Assembly (NCBI GenBank): GCA_007922305.1
Contig: ML677348.1
Span: forward strand, 14,656,616 to 14,720,615
DNA: 64,000 nt
DNA from: Dermatemys mawii
Lineage: Eukaryota; Chordata; Testudines; Dermatemydidae
Direction: 5' to 3'
Made by a program: the position numbers and the translations under genes. The notes below the pieces were generated by a model. That model was not told the origin of the DNA, ran no database searches, and was given only the letters and a program-made list of their open reading frames with translations. This document shows positions 22,286 to 33,626 of the stretch, in pieces (within the stretch, counting starts at the first letter, position 1; each line of letters begins with the position of its first letter).

Positions 22286-24393
22286 AATACATCGGAGTAT
22301 GAATGAGAGGCTGACTGGCAACTCTGACTCCACATTCTATAGGCCGTTACTCTCTGATCCCACTGAGGGGTACCAAAATAAACTGCAACATCTGCTCAAG
22401 AAACAGCCTGAAGAAGCACAGGAACAAATCCACACATGCACACTCCTAGAGCCCCAACCTTGGGTATTCTATCTTCTACCCAAGATCCATAAACCTGGAA
22501 ATCCGGACCCCCCATCAGCTCAAGTACTGGCACCGTGACAGCAGGATTGTCTGGTTATGTGGACTCTCTCCTCAGGCTCTACACTACCAACACTCCCAGC
22601 TATTTTCAAGACATCACTGGCTTCCTGAGGAAACTAAAATCCATTGATGATCTTCCAGAAAAAAACATCCTGGCCACTATTGAGGTAGAAGCTCTCTACA
22701 CCAACATTCCACACAAAGATGGACTATAAGCCATCAGGAGCAGTATCCACAATAATGTTGTGGCAAACTTGGTGGCTGAACTTTGTGACTTTGTCCTCAC
22801 CCACAACTATTTCAGATTTGGGGATGATTTACACCTTCAAGTCAGCAGCACTGCTATTGGTACCCACATGGCCCCACAGTATGCCAGCATTTTTATGGCT
22901 GACTTAGAACAATGCTTCCTCAGCTTTTGTCCCCTAGTGCCCCAACTCTACTTGCGCTACATTAATGACATTTTCATCACCTGGACCCATGGGATGGAGG
23001 CCCTTGAGGAATTCCACCAGGATTTCAACAATTTCCACCCCACCATCAACTTCAGCCTGGCCCAATCCACACAAGAGATCCACTTCCTGGACACTACTAT
23101 GCAAATAAATGATGATCACATAAACACCACCCTATTGACCGCTATATTCACCTACATGCCTCCAACTTTCATCCAGACCACAGCACACGATCCATTGTCT
23201 ACAGCCAACCCCTATGATACAATCGCATTTGGTCCAATCCCTCAGACAGAGACAAACACTTACAGGATATCTATCAAGCGTTCTTAAAACTACAGTACCC
23301 CCTTGGCTGGGTCACTACAAACAATAATTTTCCCTCTGTTGATATGTGCTCTTTCTTGTCAGCTGTTGGAAATGGGCCACATCCACTTTAACTGAATTGG
23401 CCTCATTAGCATTGACCCCCCACTCATTAAGGCAACTCCCATCTTTTCATGTGCTGTATATTTATACCTGCCTACTGTATTTTCCACTCCATGCATCTGA
23501 TGAAGTGGGTTATAGCCCACAAAAGCTTATGCCAAATAAATGTGTTAGTCTCTAAGGTGCCACAAGGACTCCTCATTGTTTTTACACATATATACAAGAT
23601 GTTGGCTTTTTTCCAAAACAGCACTTACGTGAGCAGCAGAGCATTATTCAGAACTGTACAGCACTCATTAAACTAGAGCAGTCTCTGAACTCATATAGGC
23701 ACCAGATATCTACTTTCCATTTTAAAATACAGGGGTGGGGGGGAGTAAAGACAAATAACTAACCAACGAATCTTTTCAGTACAGTCACTCATACTTCATT
23801 CTTGAACTACAAGACTGCCCCAGTGGCAGGTTACAATGTACTAAGTTTCCATTCTCATTTGAAAAGCAGAAGAAGGAAAAAGGTTTTTAGCTGATAAAAA
23901 AAAATTAAAGGAATTCTGGGAGAACCAACATTAACAAAATATTTGGGAAGTGAATTGGGGGTAGTTTCCTTGACATATTAGAATAAAAAGGTTTTTTTAA
24001 CCTAATTAGCAAAAGAAATAAAGGAGGATAGATGATGCAGTCATCTAGATCAGGCAGGGGTACTCAAATCCAGTAGTACAAAGGCGTGAGGTTCCTTAGT
24101 GGGTAACCTTTGGGTGGTGTAATTATGATACAAAACCCCTTGAATATATGCACAAAAAAAATCCAATTCCATGGTCCTGGAGAATTTTTGGGGGGGTTGG
24201 TGGAAGTGAAGTATAGAGAAAGGAGAACAAAATAGAAAAGACATTTCAGAGGTATTTATTTCATCTCCTTTTGAAATCATAACTGCTTTCACAATTTTGT
24301 ACTGAGAGCTTTAAAGGTACTGAAGTATGGTTCTGCTCTAAATAACTATGCAAAATTGGCACCTTCTTATTCTGACCTGCTCTCTGTCTGTTC

Positions 24394-25253
24394 CAGGGGT
24401 GGGCAAACTTTTTGGCCCAATAGCTACACTGGGGTTTAAAATTGTGCGGAAGGCTGGGTAGGGAAGGCCCCACTCCCTATCCAACCCCCACACCCACTTC
24501 CTGCCCCCACACTGCCCCCCTCAGAACTTCTGACCCATCCAACCCCTCCTTCCTTGTCCTGTGATCGCCCCCTCCGGAGACTTCCCCACTCTAACTGCCC
24601 CCCCAGAACCCCATTCACTATCTAGCCCCCTGCTCACTGTTTCGTGACTGCCCCCTCCTGAGACCACCCACCCACCCTAACCATCACCCCCCGGGACCCT
24701 ACCAGCTAAGCCCCGCCCCCAACTTTCTTACCCGCTGAGCTGGGCGCCGGGCCCCACGACTCACAGCGCTCTACCCGGCCCCCGGGCTGAGAGCACGGGG
24801 CCCCATGGCTTGCCACACTCAGCCAGGCCCCCGACTCGGGAGCACGGGGCCCTGTGGATTGCTGTGGGCTGCTGTCCCGGGCTCTGGGCAGTGGCTGTCT
24901 GTGGGCCTGTGGGCCTGGGCGGTACGCCAGCCCCGTTTTCCGGGCAGCGTGCTGGGCCTGCTGCGGGTCTGCTGTCCCGGGCTCTGGGCAGCGTGCCCAG
25001 CCAGCTGCAGACCGTTGTCCTGGGCTCTGGGCGGCAGCCAACTGTGGGCCCACTCTCCCAGGCGGCGCACCAGCCCCACTCCACTGGCGGTGCATCCGGC
25101 CAGCAGCTGGCCCCGCTCTCTGGGGCACTCTCAGAGCGCCCAGCTGAGGAGAGCGGGACCACTGGTCCTGCTCCCCCGGCAGGAGCTCGCAGACTGAATA
25201 AAAACTGCTTGTCGGCCACTTGTGGCCCACGGGCCGTAGTTTGCTCACCCCTG
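24394..25253. mobile_element. hAT-type MITE (CAGGGGTGGGCAAACT ends)
   Basis: Starts CAGGGGTGGGCAAACT and ends AGTTTGCTCACCCCTG, with 8-bp flanks GTCTGTTC (24386-24393) and GTCTATTC (25254-25261), one mismatch. The 860-bp interior is very GC-rich; it produces several overlapping alanine/proline/glycine-rich open frames between 24706 and 25355 on both strands, which I do not regard as genes. No transposase is seen. Confidence 0.92.
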
Positions 25254-25261
25254 GTCTATTC

Positions 25262-26678
25262 AGAGACATATGTGTTCATATTAACAGACAAAGAAAAGAT
25301 TTTTAAGCTGTTTTTTATTCTAATGAGTCCTGTAGAAAACAATCAGCACAGCTAAGAGAAAGTGAGCTGTATTCTGTTCCTTCACATGACTCAGTTATAC
25401 CTCTTGTATAATGTGTGGTCATTAGCCTCAATTAGGACAAAATTTAGCCTGCGGAATCTTTATTACTGGCAATATGCAAGATGACGGCTAGCAAGCTGAG
25501 TGTGCAAAACTGGCAATTAGGAGAGAAAATAAAAAGCTTCTATTTGAGAAATGAGTGCATATGATACAGAAGTTATCAAAACACACAGGTACAGTTCTAT
25601 GCCTTTTCCTTTAAAATAAAAAGTCACTTTTCAGAGTTGCACCATGCTTAGTGCTTATTCAGGTGAACAGGACACTTGCATTATGCATATACAATATCTT
25701 TTAAAAAAAGTCAAGTCACTATAGTTTTTCCTCAAAATATCAAAAGATCCTGCTTTCTGTTGAGGACTAATGTCCTTCAGAGAGGTCTGCTTACCCAAAA
25801 AGCTTTCATCACATTGAGAGAAAGGCCTAAATTACAATGTCTCTACATAATAAATTTCTCCCTTACTGTCTTCATAAAAAAAGACTTAAAAGATGGTTTT
25901 TGTAAGACTAATTTTCTCTTAGTTCTGAAAGTATGTGCTAACTGAGAACTATATTAGAAAAACACAATGAAAACTGAGGATTTACCTGTGTTAAATTATT
26001 AAGCTTTTTAAAGGTCTAGATTATTTTTCACATTTTGTGCTGGTTGTTTTTGCACTTCACTCTGAACAAAGAAACTAGACAGATTAATTTCACTTTCTAA
26101 TTCTCTTGTGCGAGAACAAAGTGGGGAAAAAAATCACATTTCTCCTTCAAGGCTTTTTCTTGTGTCTCCTATTGTTAGAAGTAGAATACCTAAAGAATAC
26201 TATAAATGGGAGAGATTAGAAGAGGAAAAGAGTTTATTTCCATTAGTTTGCTTACTTTGTGCATCTGATAGCACTTTGTATGTGTGGCCAATCAAGTCAG
26301 TTTCCCTTTCAGTTTGTCTGGCTTTCTCAAAGCAAAAAAAGAAGAAGAAGAAAACATGTAAAAAATGGGAAAGGGTCACAATATAACAAAATTTGGCATA
26401 TGGATTCTGGCAGTTTAAGTTCCCAAAACTGCTTTATTCATGTAAGAGAGACAAGTCAGATGAGGCTTAAAAAAAGGTCTCAATTTAAATTAACAGGAGT
26501 CTAACAAAAACTCTTCAAAAAGCCAATATATTACACATAGTTTGGATACAAGAAGGAATCAAGAGTCTGAAGAATCCACATGCTGTAGACAATATGTAGA
26601 ATCAAAACATACATGCACCTGCGATGAGAATCCATTCCTATAACTCTTCATTTTGAACAACAAAAAGTCAAATATTCA
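25262..26678. other. No recognisable feature
   Basis: AT-rich DNA upstream of the MITE. Frames of 80-92 codons show no domain. Confidence 0.45.
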
Positions 26679-26788
26679 TAGGGTGACATAGGGACAGTCC
26701 CGATTTTTGGGTCTTTCTCTTGTATAGGCTCCTATTATTCCCCCACCCCCTTGTTTTGATTTTTCATATTTGCTGTCTGATCACCCTA
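26679..26788. mobile_element. Short MITE (TAGGGTGA ends)
   Basis: The 110-bp unit runs from TAGGGTGACATAGGGACAG to GTCTGATCACCCTA and contains CCCGATTTTTGGGTCTTTCT, words I recall from a common turtle MITE. No clear target duplication was found. Confidence 0.65.
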
Positions 26789-27085
26789 ACTACACAAGCT
26801 GAAGAAGGAGACTCCTGATTCAGGCCCATGCAGTTGAACCCCTGCATCATAGTGTTCCTCTTTGAAGTAATGGATCTGCTCATGGAGTTCTTTGTACAGA
26901 ATCAGGGACTGAGAACTAGTGCTGCTATCAGCTCTCATCCTTTCTAGAGAGCAATATCACACACGCACTGTACACTACAGCCATCAGAAAGTTTGACGAT
27001 CTCTTGCTAATGTCCCTGAAAAAGTTGGAATGAGGATTATTTCTCTAACAGGTTTTAATAGAACACATTGCAATGATTTAGTTGA

Positions 27086-27160
27086 CCCTGCTTTAAGCAG
27101 GGGGTTGGACTAGATGACCTCCTGAGATCCCTTCCAACCCTATGATTCTATGATCATAGA
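27086..27160 (+). mobile_element. CR1 LINE 3' end
   Basis: GACCCTGCTTTAAGCAGGGG, GGTTGGACTAGATGACCTCC and CCTTCCAACCCTATGATTCTATGATCATAG form the typical CR1 3' end with its ATTCTATGA tail. CR1 copies of this length are usually 5'-truncated, as here. Confidence 0.9.
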
Positions 27161-27300
27161 TTTTTAGGAATTAGTGGAAATCTCAAAGCTACCTAGATGA
27201 TCAATAGTCATCTAGTTTTATAATCAATACAAAAGTGTCAGATCTTGCTGATACTATATCTAAAAATTGTTGTTATACTACAAATTGAATTTTTACTCAC

Positions 27301-27417
27301 CACTGTCTCAGAAAAAGGATGTCCAGCATTTGACTACAATATCCCGTTTGCCTGTTGTGAGTGGTTCAATTAAAATAATATCAGCTCCATGTCTTGAAAC
27401 ACAATCTAAGGAAACAT
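27301..27417 (-). pseudogene. SOHLH2: SOHLH2 upstream exon with premature TGA
   Basis: A 117-nt exon on the minus strand, bounded by an ATCAG acceptor (plus ct at 27418-27419) and a strong GTGAGT donor (plus actcac ending 27300). Its translation contains SRHGADIILIEPLTTGKRD and VVKCWTS, aligning with human SOHLH2 SGHGMDIALTEPLTMEKMS and VVKYWTT as I remember it. This part of SOHLH2 precedes the bHLH domain. Three codons before the donor the frame meets TGA (plus tca at 27308-27310), where the human protein continues. The splice sites remain good, so the exon looks like a gene remnant in place rather than a processed copy. SOHLH2 is a germ-cell bHLH factor acting with SOHLH1 in spermatogonia and early oocytes. 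An assembly error at the TGA is possible but two further lesions lie in the bHLH exon. Confidence 0.78.
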
Positions 27418-28104
27418 CTGATTAAATATTGATCTTGTGCTTTTCACTGAGTGGGTAAGTGAACAAAAGGTGCATACACCTTCAAAATTCTCACAAATTA
27501 TAACAACAAAGAGCAAGTTAATATTTCTCTTTTAGCTAAATCTGGAAAAGATTTGTTTCAGGCTAAAAAACAACTGCTTGGACAATCAAGAATTAAAATG
27601 ACCAAGTTAAAGATGACCCTCAAAAGAAGATAATATAGGTTTATTTTTCCTGTTTCTTTATGATGCATAAACACAGCCTGAAAGTTTTGTTGGTGGTGGT
27701 TTTTAAGTCTACCTTTAGTTTATAAACTTTTCACAAGTATATATTTGGCGTTTGAAAAAAAGAGGTGTTCATGGAAACAAACAGAAAACATGTTTTTAAA
27801 GTGAATGAATAAAAGTTACTTTTCAACTTAATTAGGTTTCACTGGCTTGGTATCTACACTATCCTAAAGTTACCAGATTTCCAGTTGTCCATGAGTCTTC
27901 CACAAAAAGAAGGGTAGACAAAAGAGAAAATTTACCTTTTAGGAAAAGATAACCCACATTTCAGATCTTCTTTATAGACATAATCAACAAAACAATACAA
28001 AAAAACCCCCATACAAGCATTTAGCATCCAAACCCCCAAATTTTCAGATCACCTTTTTAAAACAGGTTTAAGATTAGCAACCGTGTTAGTCTGTATCCAT
28101 AAAT

Positions 28105-28173
28105 AAGACGAGGAAGACTTTGTAGCACCTTAGAGACTTAGTCTCTAGGGTGCTACAAAGTCTTCCTTGTCTT
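28105..28173. repeat. Second 33-bp palindrome made from a PLE terminus
   Basis: Arms 28105-28137 and 28141-28173 are inverted copies (31 of 33 match) around a 3-bp spacer. They carry TAGCACCTTAGAGAC and its complement; the preceding GCAACCGTGTTAGTCTGTATCC belongs to the same terminus. Structure parallels the palindrome at 20304-20380. Confidence 0.9.
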
Positions 28174-28740
28174 TTTAAAAAAGTCAGTGATAAACTAGCT
28201 TGCACCAGAATAATGTTGTTTTACATAAAAACATGCCAATTTAAAAATGAGTTTATATAAATAAAACCCAAAGTATATTCACAAGTTTGGCCACCTCATT
28301 TGTGATAGACAATGTTGGAAGACAATTTTCAGAAAGAGATTTGAATAAAACATTTTAAATATTTTTCAAATGCAATTCAAAGTTCACAACAAGAAATATC
28401 TCTCAAAATAGTGCAGCAAGCAAAATGGCTAGCTCTTTTTGACAGAGGCGATATTACACATTAATTTCTCTTTCCCCGGCTCATATTTTTGAATATCAGT
28501 TTATTTTTGATCATTTTCTCTCAATGAATATAGTTGGTCCTGACCTTTAAATGTCAATATCCACTTGACTGAGGCCTACTGTGAACTTTAATCATACACC
28601 ACGATAATATATGCATAGCTCAAGTATGTGAATCCAGTTACATTTAGCAATGCGTGGCTAAGCTTATGAATACAATTTATTATTCTTAATGCCTTCTCCC
28701 CCCTACCCACCCCCAAAAAATCAAAATCACCCAGGAGAAC

Positions 28741-29476
28741 TGTGATGGTCCTTGCTCATGGGGAGCATTGCCTAGTGGTCAGAGCTTAGGTACTTCGACC
28801 TGCAGAGGAGGTTTTTGGTAGGGGAGTCCAGACCCTCCCACTACATGGGGCTCCAGCCCAGGGCCCTGTGCGGGTGACAAAAGGGTCTGGCACTCAGGAG
28901 TGCCTTAAGGCTGGCCTTCCTGGGCCACTTCCTCCCCCCCCTCACTGTCCACAGTGCATAGTCTGTGCAGGAAAGCATAAAGAGGGTCAGCTCAGAGTGT
29001 GGCACCTCTTCGTGGCCGGGTGTGGCGTCGTAATTCTTTCCCTCTTGGAGCAGCAGCTGCCTCCTCTTGTGCCTTGGCCCTCAGGCCAGGTTAGTTCTGA
29101 GTCTGTCCCCTACAAGGGTACTCCACAAACCAAACACAGGGAATCAATGCAAATAAACTGGGTTAGCTTGTGGGAGGTGGGAAATGCCTTCCTTTCAGGG
29201 TCTGTCAGAAGCTGGCCCTCCCAACCCTCAGGGAAGGACCTTCAGGTAGCTGTACATAGGAGAGATCCAGCCTTCCCTCTATCCTTTCTTCAGGAACTGC
29301 AACGTAAAAGTCCTTTCTCTTCCCTAGCCTACCTCTAAGCAAGCTGGTCTGCTCCCTTTTCACCCCTTCTCCAGCCTGTGCATCTCTTGCAGGAGTGTGG
29401 CAGGACAGAGATGGCTGAGCCCAGAGCAGCTCCTTAACACCTTGTTGCCCATTGTGAGGTTGTATATCCCATCACA
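28741..29476. mobile_element. Solo-LTR candidate (TGTGATGG...CCATCACA)
   Basis: A 736-bp, relatively GC-rich block starts TGTGATGGTCC and ends TATCCCATCACA, giving an 8-bp inverted end with TG...CA. Flanks GAAC and GAAA would be a 4-bp duplication with one change. The 156-codon frame at 28868-29338 inside it has low-complexity composition and no recognisable domain, so I treat it as chance. Confidence 0.6.
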
Positions 29477-29480
29477 GAAA

Positions 29481-31254
29481 TCTATTTCTCACCCTCAACC
29501 AACTGCCACGGTTTTTAAAAAAGAAAGGAGGGAGAGTTTATCCAAGGCATGTGTGAGTGTTGATAGGGATATAAATAAAGTCTGCTAAACATTTCTCTGG
29601 CTAAGGGTCTCATTCTGCAAGCTGTTGTGTGTGGGTGGAACCTTGCACTGCAACAGAGAAGCTTGTAAAACTGGGACCTGAATACGTAAATTTTAATCCA
29701 TAAATTGTAACTTTTTAGTTTAAAGAATGCTGTCAAATTAAGCATTTAAAATGTCAAGTTTTCCTTACCAGTTATAATCACCTTTTTCTATTTGCTTTCT
29801 CTCAGTTTCAATGTTCAAATGCTTTTTAACTTTTATGTTTGGTTTTTGTGCTTCACTCAGTTTGGTTGCCTGGTCCCTGTTCACCTCCATCCTCTGTCAA
29901 TCTGCCGAGCTGACGATTGGCTATAGCACATCGACTATGGCTATTAGAAGAGGCTTTCCAGACCATTAAATTTAAGACCACAGCCTGCTATCATGGTGAT
30001 AAACTCACTCATAATCAACTGAAATTAAAGTTAAATGTCCTGGCACTCTGCGATCAAGAGGCATATTATAACCATATTATAACACGTTTCACCCAGGGTG
30101 CTGCATGGAACTGGGACACCACTGAGCCCATCTGTCCCACCAGCCTGGGTTTCCTTTACTCTGTGGCTGCTATGACAGGCTGTCAAGCCCTTTTCCAGCA
30201 CACACACAAGTAGGGACACACCCAACTGTAGCATCACACAGTGTGTGCAATCAGCTATCTGTGGGAGGACTCAGCTATGGGATTGCCCAGCACTCCTGTG
30301 CACATACCCTCTGGATTGTAAACCCAAATTGTATTGTCTAGCACTGCACAGAGAATGTCCAGCGTAAGCTAATTGAAATTTGCCCTCTCCTTCAATGTGG
30401 CGAGAGATATGCACAGCTTTTTGCCACTCCTCCTCCAGTTATGAATTGCACAAACTAGGTTTTAGAAAACAAAACTATAACAGATAAATTTGAAGTGATA
30501 ATAAGGGATAGCAAACAGAACAAAGCAGATTACCTTAGTAAATAAACAAAAACTGCAAAATGAGCTTTAACACACTAGATATAAATTAGCAAATTCTCAC
30601 CCTGAGTGATAAACAGGCTGGCAGGTTCTTAAGGCACAAATTGCCTTGGCTTTCCCAGGTTTTCATACACAGGCTAAAAATCCTGGTATCATCTCTTCCC
30701 AGGGTTCAGTCCTTGCCCCTCAGGTCTTTCCAGATGTGTTGTTGCAGGGGGGATCCCTCAATATGTTATTTCCCCCCTTTTATATCTTCTCTCCACTTGT
30801 GGGAAAGCTATTTTGCTGTGACTTGGGTCAAACAGTTCCCATTGTGTAGTGCTACCTCCGAGAGGTTTGTACTGTACACAGTTCCTGGGATAATCCTTGT
30901 GCTTGTGTGTATTTCCTCAACAAACCATTAATATTGTTCGGCCTTTTTACTGTCCTACCTGGAGGGCTTCTTGTGGTGTTTTCACCTCATTACATGTTTC
31001 AGTAACATATACATAGCCAACTTTATAACTTCACATAGGATGATAGCACATACAATCCAGTGAGATATTACTGCCTAGCAGACCAAGATTTTTAGGAGGA
31101 CACCTCGCAAGACATACTTTGTACAAAACATACCCTAATTACATGACAGCAGTGACTATTGGGGTGTCAGGATGTTACTGTGGCATATGAAGTTGAACTT
31201 GGCTTAGTCAGGGGAGATTTAAAGCTGGCATTCCGTGTGATCCCATGTTGTCAC
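29481..31254. other. Unassigned
   Basis: The 29917-30213 frame (98 codons) and the 30641-30931 frame overlap others and show no domain. GC-richer stretch 30600-31000 may be an old repeat that I cannot name. Confidence 0.4.
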
Positions 31255-32050
31255 TACAAACAGCATCCTGAACGATTGCCAAGGCCGTCCATGTAAATCA
31301 GATGATGACATCCTCTCATGCTGGATGCAACATTATCACAAAGTCTCAAACCACCCTTTAGCCGTTGGTTGCCCAGAGCTGGATGATTTGGCAGCCATTG
31401 AGGTTCTGGATCCAGAAACTTGTACTGAAGCATCAATGCTGGATGAAGCACACCATTTGTAAACTGAAAAACAAACGCACAACTGGTGCTGATGGCATCC
31501 CTCCTGGAGCTGCTAAAATGTACTTTTGACCCTGTGGAGAAATCACTTCTGGCCATCTTTCACCTGCTGTGGAGAACTGGAAGGACAGTATTGTGATCTC
31601 ATTTTATAAGGACACTACACTGTGAATGTAAGAGCTACAGGCTGATCACCTTCTTGTCCAGCCCAGGGAAGGTGTTTGCACATGGTCTCTTGGTACGTTG
31701 GAGCCCATAACATAGGAAGCATCACCCCCAACAGTTAGGCTTTACGATGAACAGTTCTTCATTAGATGCCATTTTGCCCTCTGCTTTGTTGTTGCAGATA
31801 AACCATGAGTTCAAGAATCCCCTCTATGTAGCTTCTGTTGATCTTAGGGCTGTGTTTGATTCAGTTGACTGAGTTGCACTATGGAAAGCCTTAAAGGGTG
31901 TAGGTGTTCCAGTCACTCTGCTGGACTTGATTAGTGAGCTGCATAATGGAACCACTGCCCATGTACATTTGGGGAATTAGATGTCAGCGCCTTTAAAATC
32001 AGTATCTAATGTCAGGCAGGGTTGCATAATTTGCTTCACATTGCTATAAG
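31255..32050 (+). mobile_element. Degenerate LINE reverse transcriptase fragment
   Basis: Joined across frame breaks, the plus strand shows RT features: WKDSIVISFYKD, CKSYRLITFLSSPGKVFAH, QQLGFTMNSSSLDAIL, FKNPLYVASVDLRAVFDSVD (motif A with Asp) and VSNVRQGCI (motif B). This order is typical of non-LTR retrotransposons; the clade was not determined. Several stops and frame shifts show it is old. Confidence 0.75.
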
Positions 32051-32514
32051 ATTTTTGGTGCAATATTTATACTTAAATGCCTTAGAAGGCATTGGGCCAA
32101 TTTGATCAGCAAATCTTGAATTTGCCATAAGCTTGTCAACCCACAATGTTGATTTTAAATCCAGCTACTCATCCATGACAGCTATGATACTCCAAAAAAG
32201 AGCAAGTAATAATGAGGCAAACTTTGTGCAAAACTAGAGCACCTCATCGACACACATTGCCTTTTTAAAGTTGTTTTTCTCATGTTTTCATAGCCGGAGA
32301 TATTTGGATTGCTTTGGACTGTGGCACGGGATACGTTCTAAGGAAAACCGGAATGAGAATGGCTCTCTCTTCTCATCCAGATCCCAAGCTGGAGAGTGAC
32401 TGGGTTGAAGCCATGGTGGCTTTGGGAGCATTTTTGTAATTTGGCTTTGTGTGGGGCTCCACATGCTGTTGTGCTGAGTGATCACAGCACCTGCTGCTTG
32501 TTACTAGCAAAGCA

Positions 32515-32596
32515 TTGTGAGAGACAGCCCAGGCTGGAGAGCTATGAGAGCACAGTGGTACCCCAGTTTCAGGTTGTACCCTGGGATTTCCATCAC
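32515..32596 (+). repeat. LTR 3' end fragment
   Basis: AGCCCAGGCTGG, then AGTGGTACCCCAGTTTCAGG and a TCACA end match the last 80 bp of the LTR at 33627-34891 (AGTGGTACCCCAGTTGCAGG ... GTCACA). It is a lone end fragment about 1 kb upstream of that LTR. Confidence 0.65.
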
Positions 32597-32599
32597 AAT

Positions 32600-33626
32600 A
32601 AATTCTCCCTAAACAAGTCAAAAGCAGAAATGTATTCTTTGCCTCCAACAGTTTTTGACTTAAAATAGTCCTGAAAAATGTATTGCTTAAGGAAACCTTT
32701 GCTGACAGTGTTCTATAGGACAACTTATTGGAATCCATCTCAGTTTCTCTAGAACAAACAACAGAGTTCCTGTAAAATGCATAACTCTTTCCCCAAATCT
32801 CTCCTCAAATACATCTGGGCACATCCATTATCTTAAATAGGTTTGAACAGGAATAATGGAGTGATTTTGTTATAACATGATCAAAAAATGTAGAGTGGAT
32901 GGGACAGAGGTAAATCCTGGCCACATTTTGATCACATTGTAACTGAGTTGGAGTAAACCATTTATAGCTTTAATGTAGACCCGGTCTAAAAAAAAAATCT
33001 ATTTGCAACTTTTGTTTCCATCTTCCACAGAAGATTTTCTGTCAAACGACCTTAGCTGGAAAGAAAACGGGGTTCTTTCTGTCCTTTTACACTTCTTCTG
33101 AGGTTTTCCTTTCCATTTCCTTCCTCGGCAGCAATTCCAAAGCAAGCTCTTTGGGGCAGCAGTCTTTCCTTCTTTCTTATCTAATAAGCACTTAGGACAC
33201 AGTGGGTATCACCATAAATTATGCCTGGATGAGCACAGAGCTCTTGAGAAGAAAAAAAGGTGCTACAGGCTCCTGCACATATTTGGCCAGGAGGTACTGA
33301 GGAGTCACAAGGCCAGAGCTCAAACTCAGAGACATGCCATCAAATCTTCCTAAGGCTCAGACTTTTAAGTAACATAAGAAGCAAGAAGACTTTAAATAAA
33401 GTGGTTTCAGTACCGATAGAATGAAATGAGGGGCAAAAAAGATTGTCTTGATCAGTCCAAAACCAATTTTACAGCAAGACACATGGAACACCCTCCTAAG
33501 AGAAGTGGTGGAACCCCATTTTTGCCATCAAAGCATTATAGAATCCTTCATTAGCAAGGCCATGTGCTAAAGGACATAACTTCTTTTCCATCTCTACCTT
33601 CTTTTACAACGTTTTCAGGACATGTT
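32600..33626. other. Mostly unassigned; weak LINE trace
   Basis: GGAACACCCTCCTAAGAGAAGTGGTGGAA at about 33486 resembles the WNxLPREVVE block of CR1-type LINEs and may be an old fragment. The remainder shows nothing. Confidence 0.35.

Larger units (their letters stand above)
20594..23583 (+). mobile_element. Penelope-like retroelement with inverted terminal arms
   Basis: Plus-strand frames carry RT motifs of Penelope-like elements: DKGGAVLIMNKS before the nested MITE, VFYLLPKIHKPG (22464-22499), ALYTNIPH (22691-22714), IGTHMAPQYASIFM and RYINDIFITW (from 22955), then HFLDTTMQI. PLE reverse transcriptases are known to pair with a GIY-YIG endonuclease; a minus-strand LRKRINGHKSDI near 21070-21110 fits the endonuclease C-terminus, in an inverted partial copy. 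The 3' end (about 23290-23583) recurs inverted at 20594-20865, so the element has terminal inverted arms. The RT is broken into several frames, the motif A Asp reads Glu (IEVEALY) and YIDD reads YIND, so it is dead. A hAT MITE splits it at 21583-22285. This is a retrotransposon, not a host gene. Confidence 0.88.

Noticed and set aside
24706..25355. Several long overlapping open frames (up to 187 codons) on both strands
   Set aside because: They fill the GC-rich interior of a hAT MITE with perfect ends and an 8-bp duplication; composition explains the lack of stops.
28868..29338. 156-codon plus-strand frame
   Set aside because: Within a solo-LTR candidate and without any recognisable domain.
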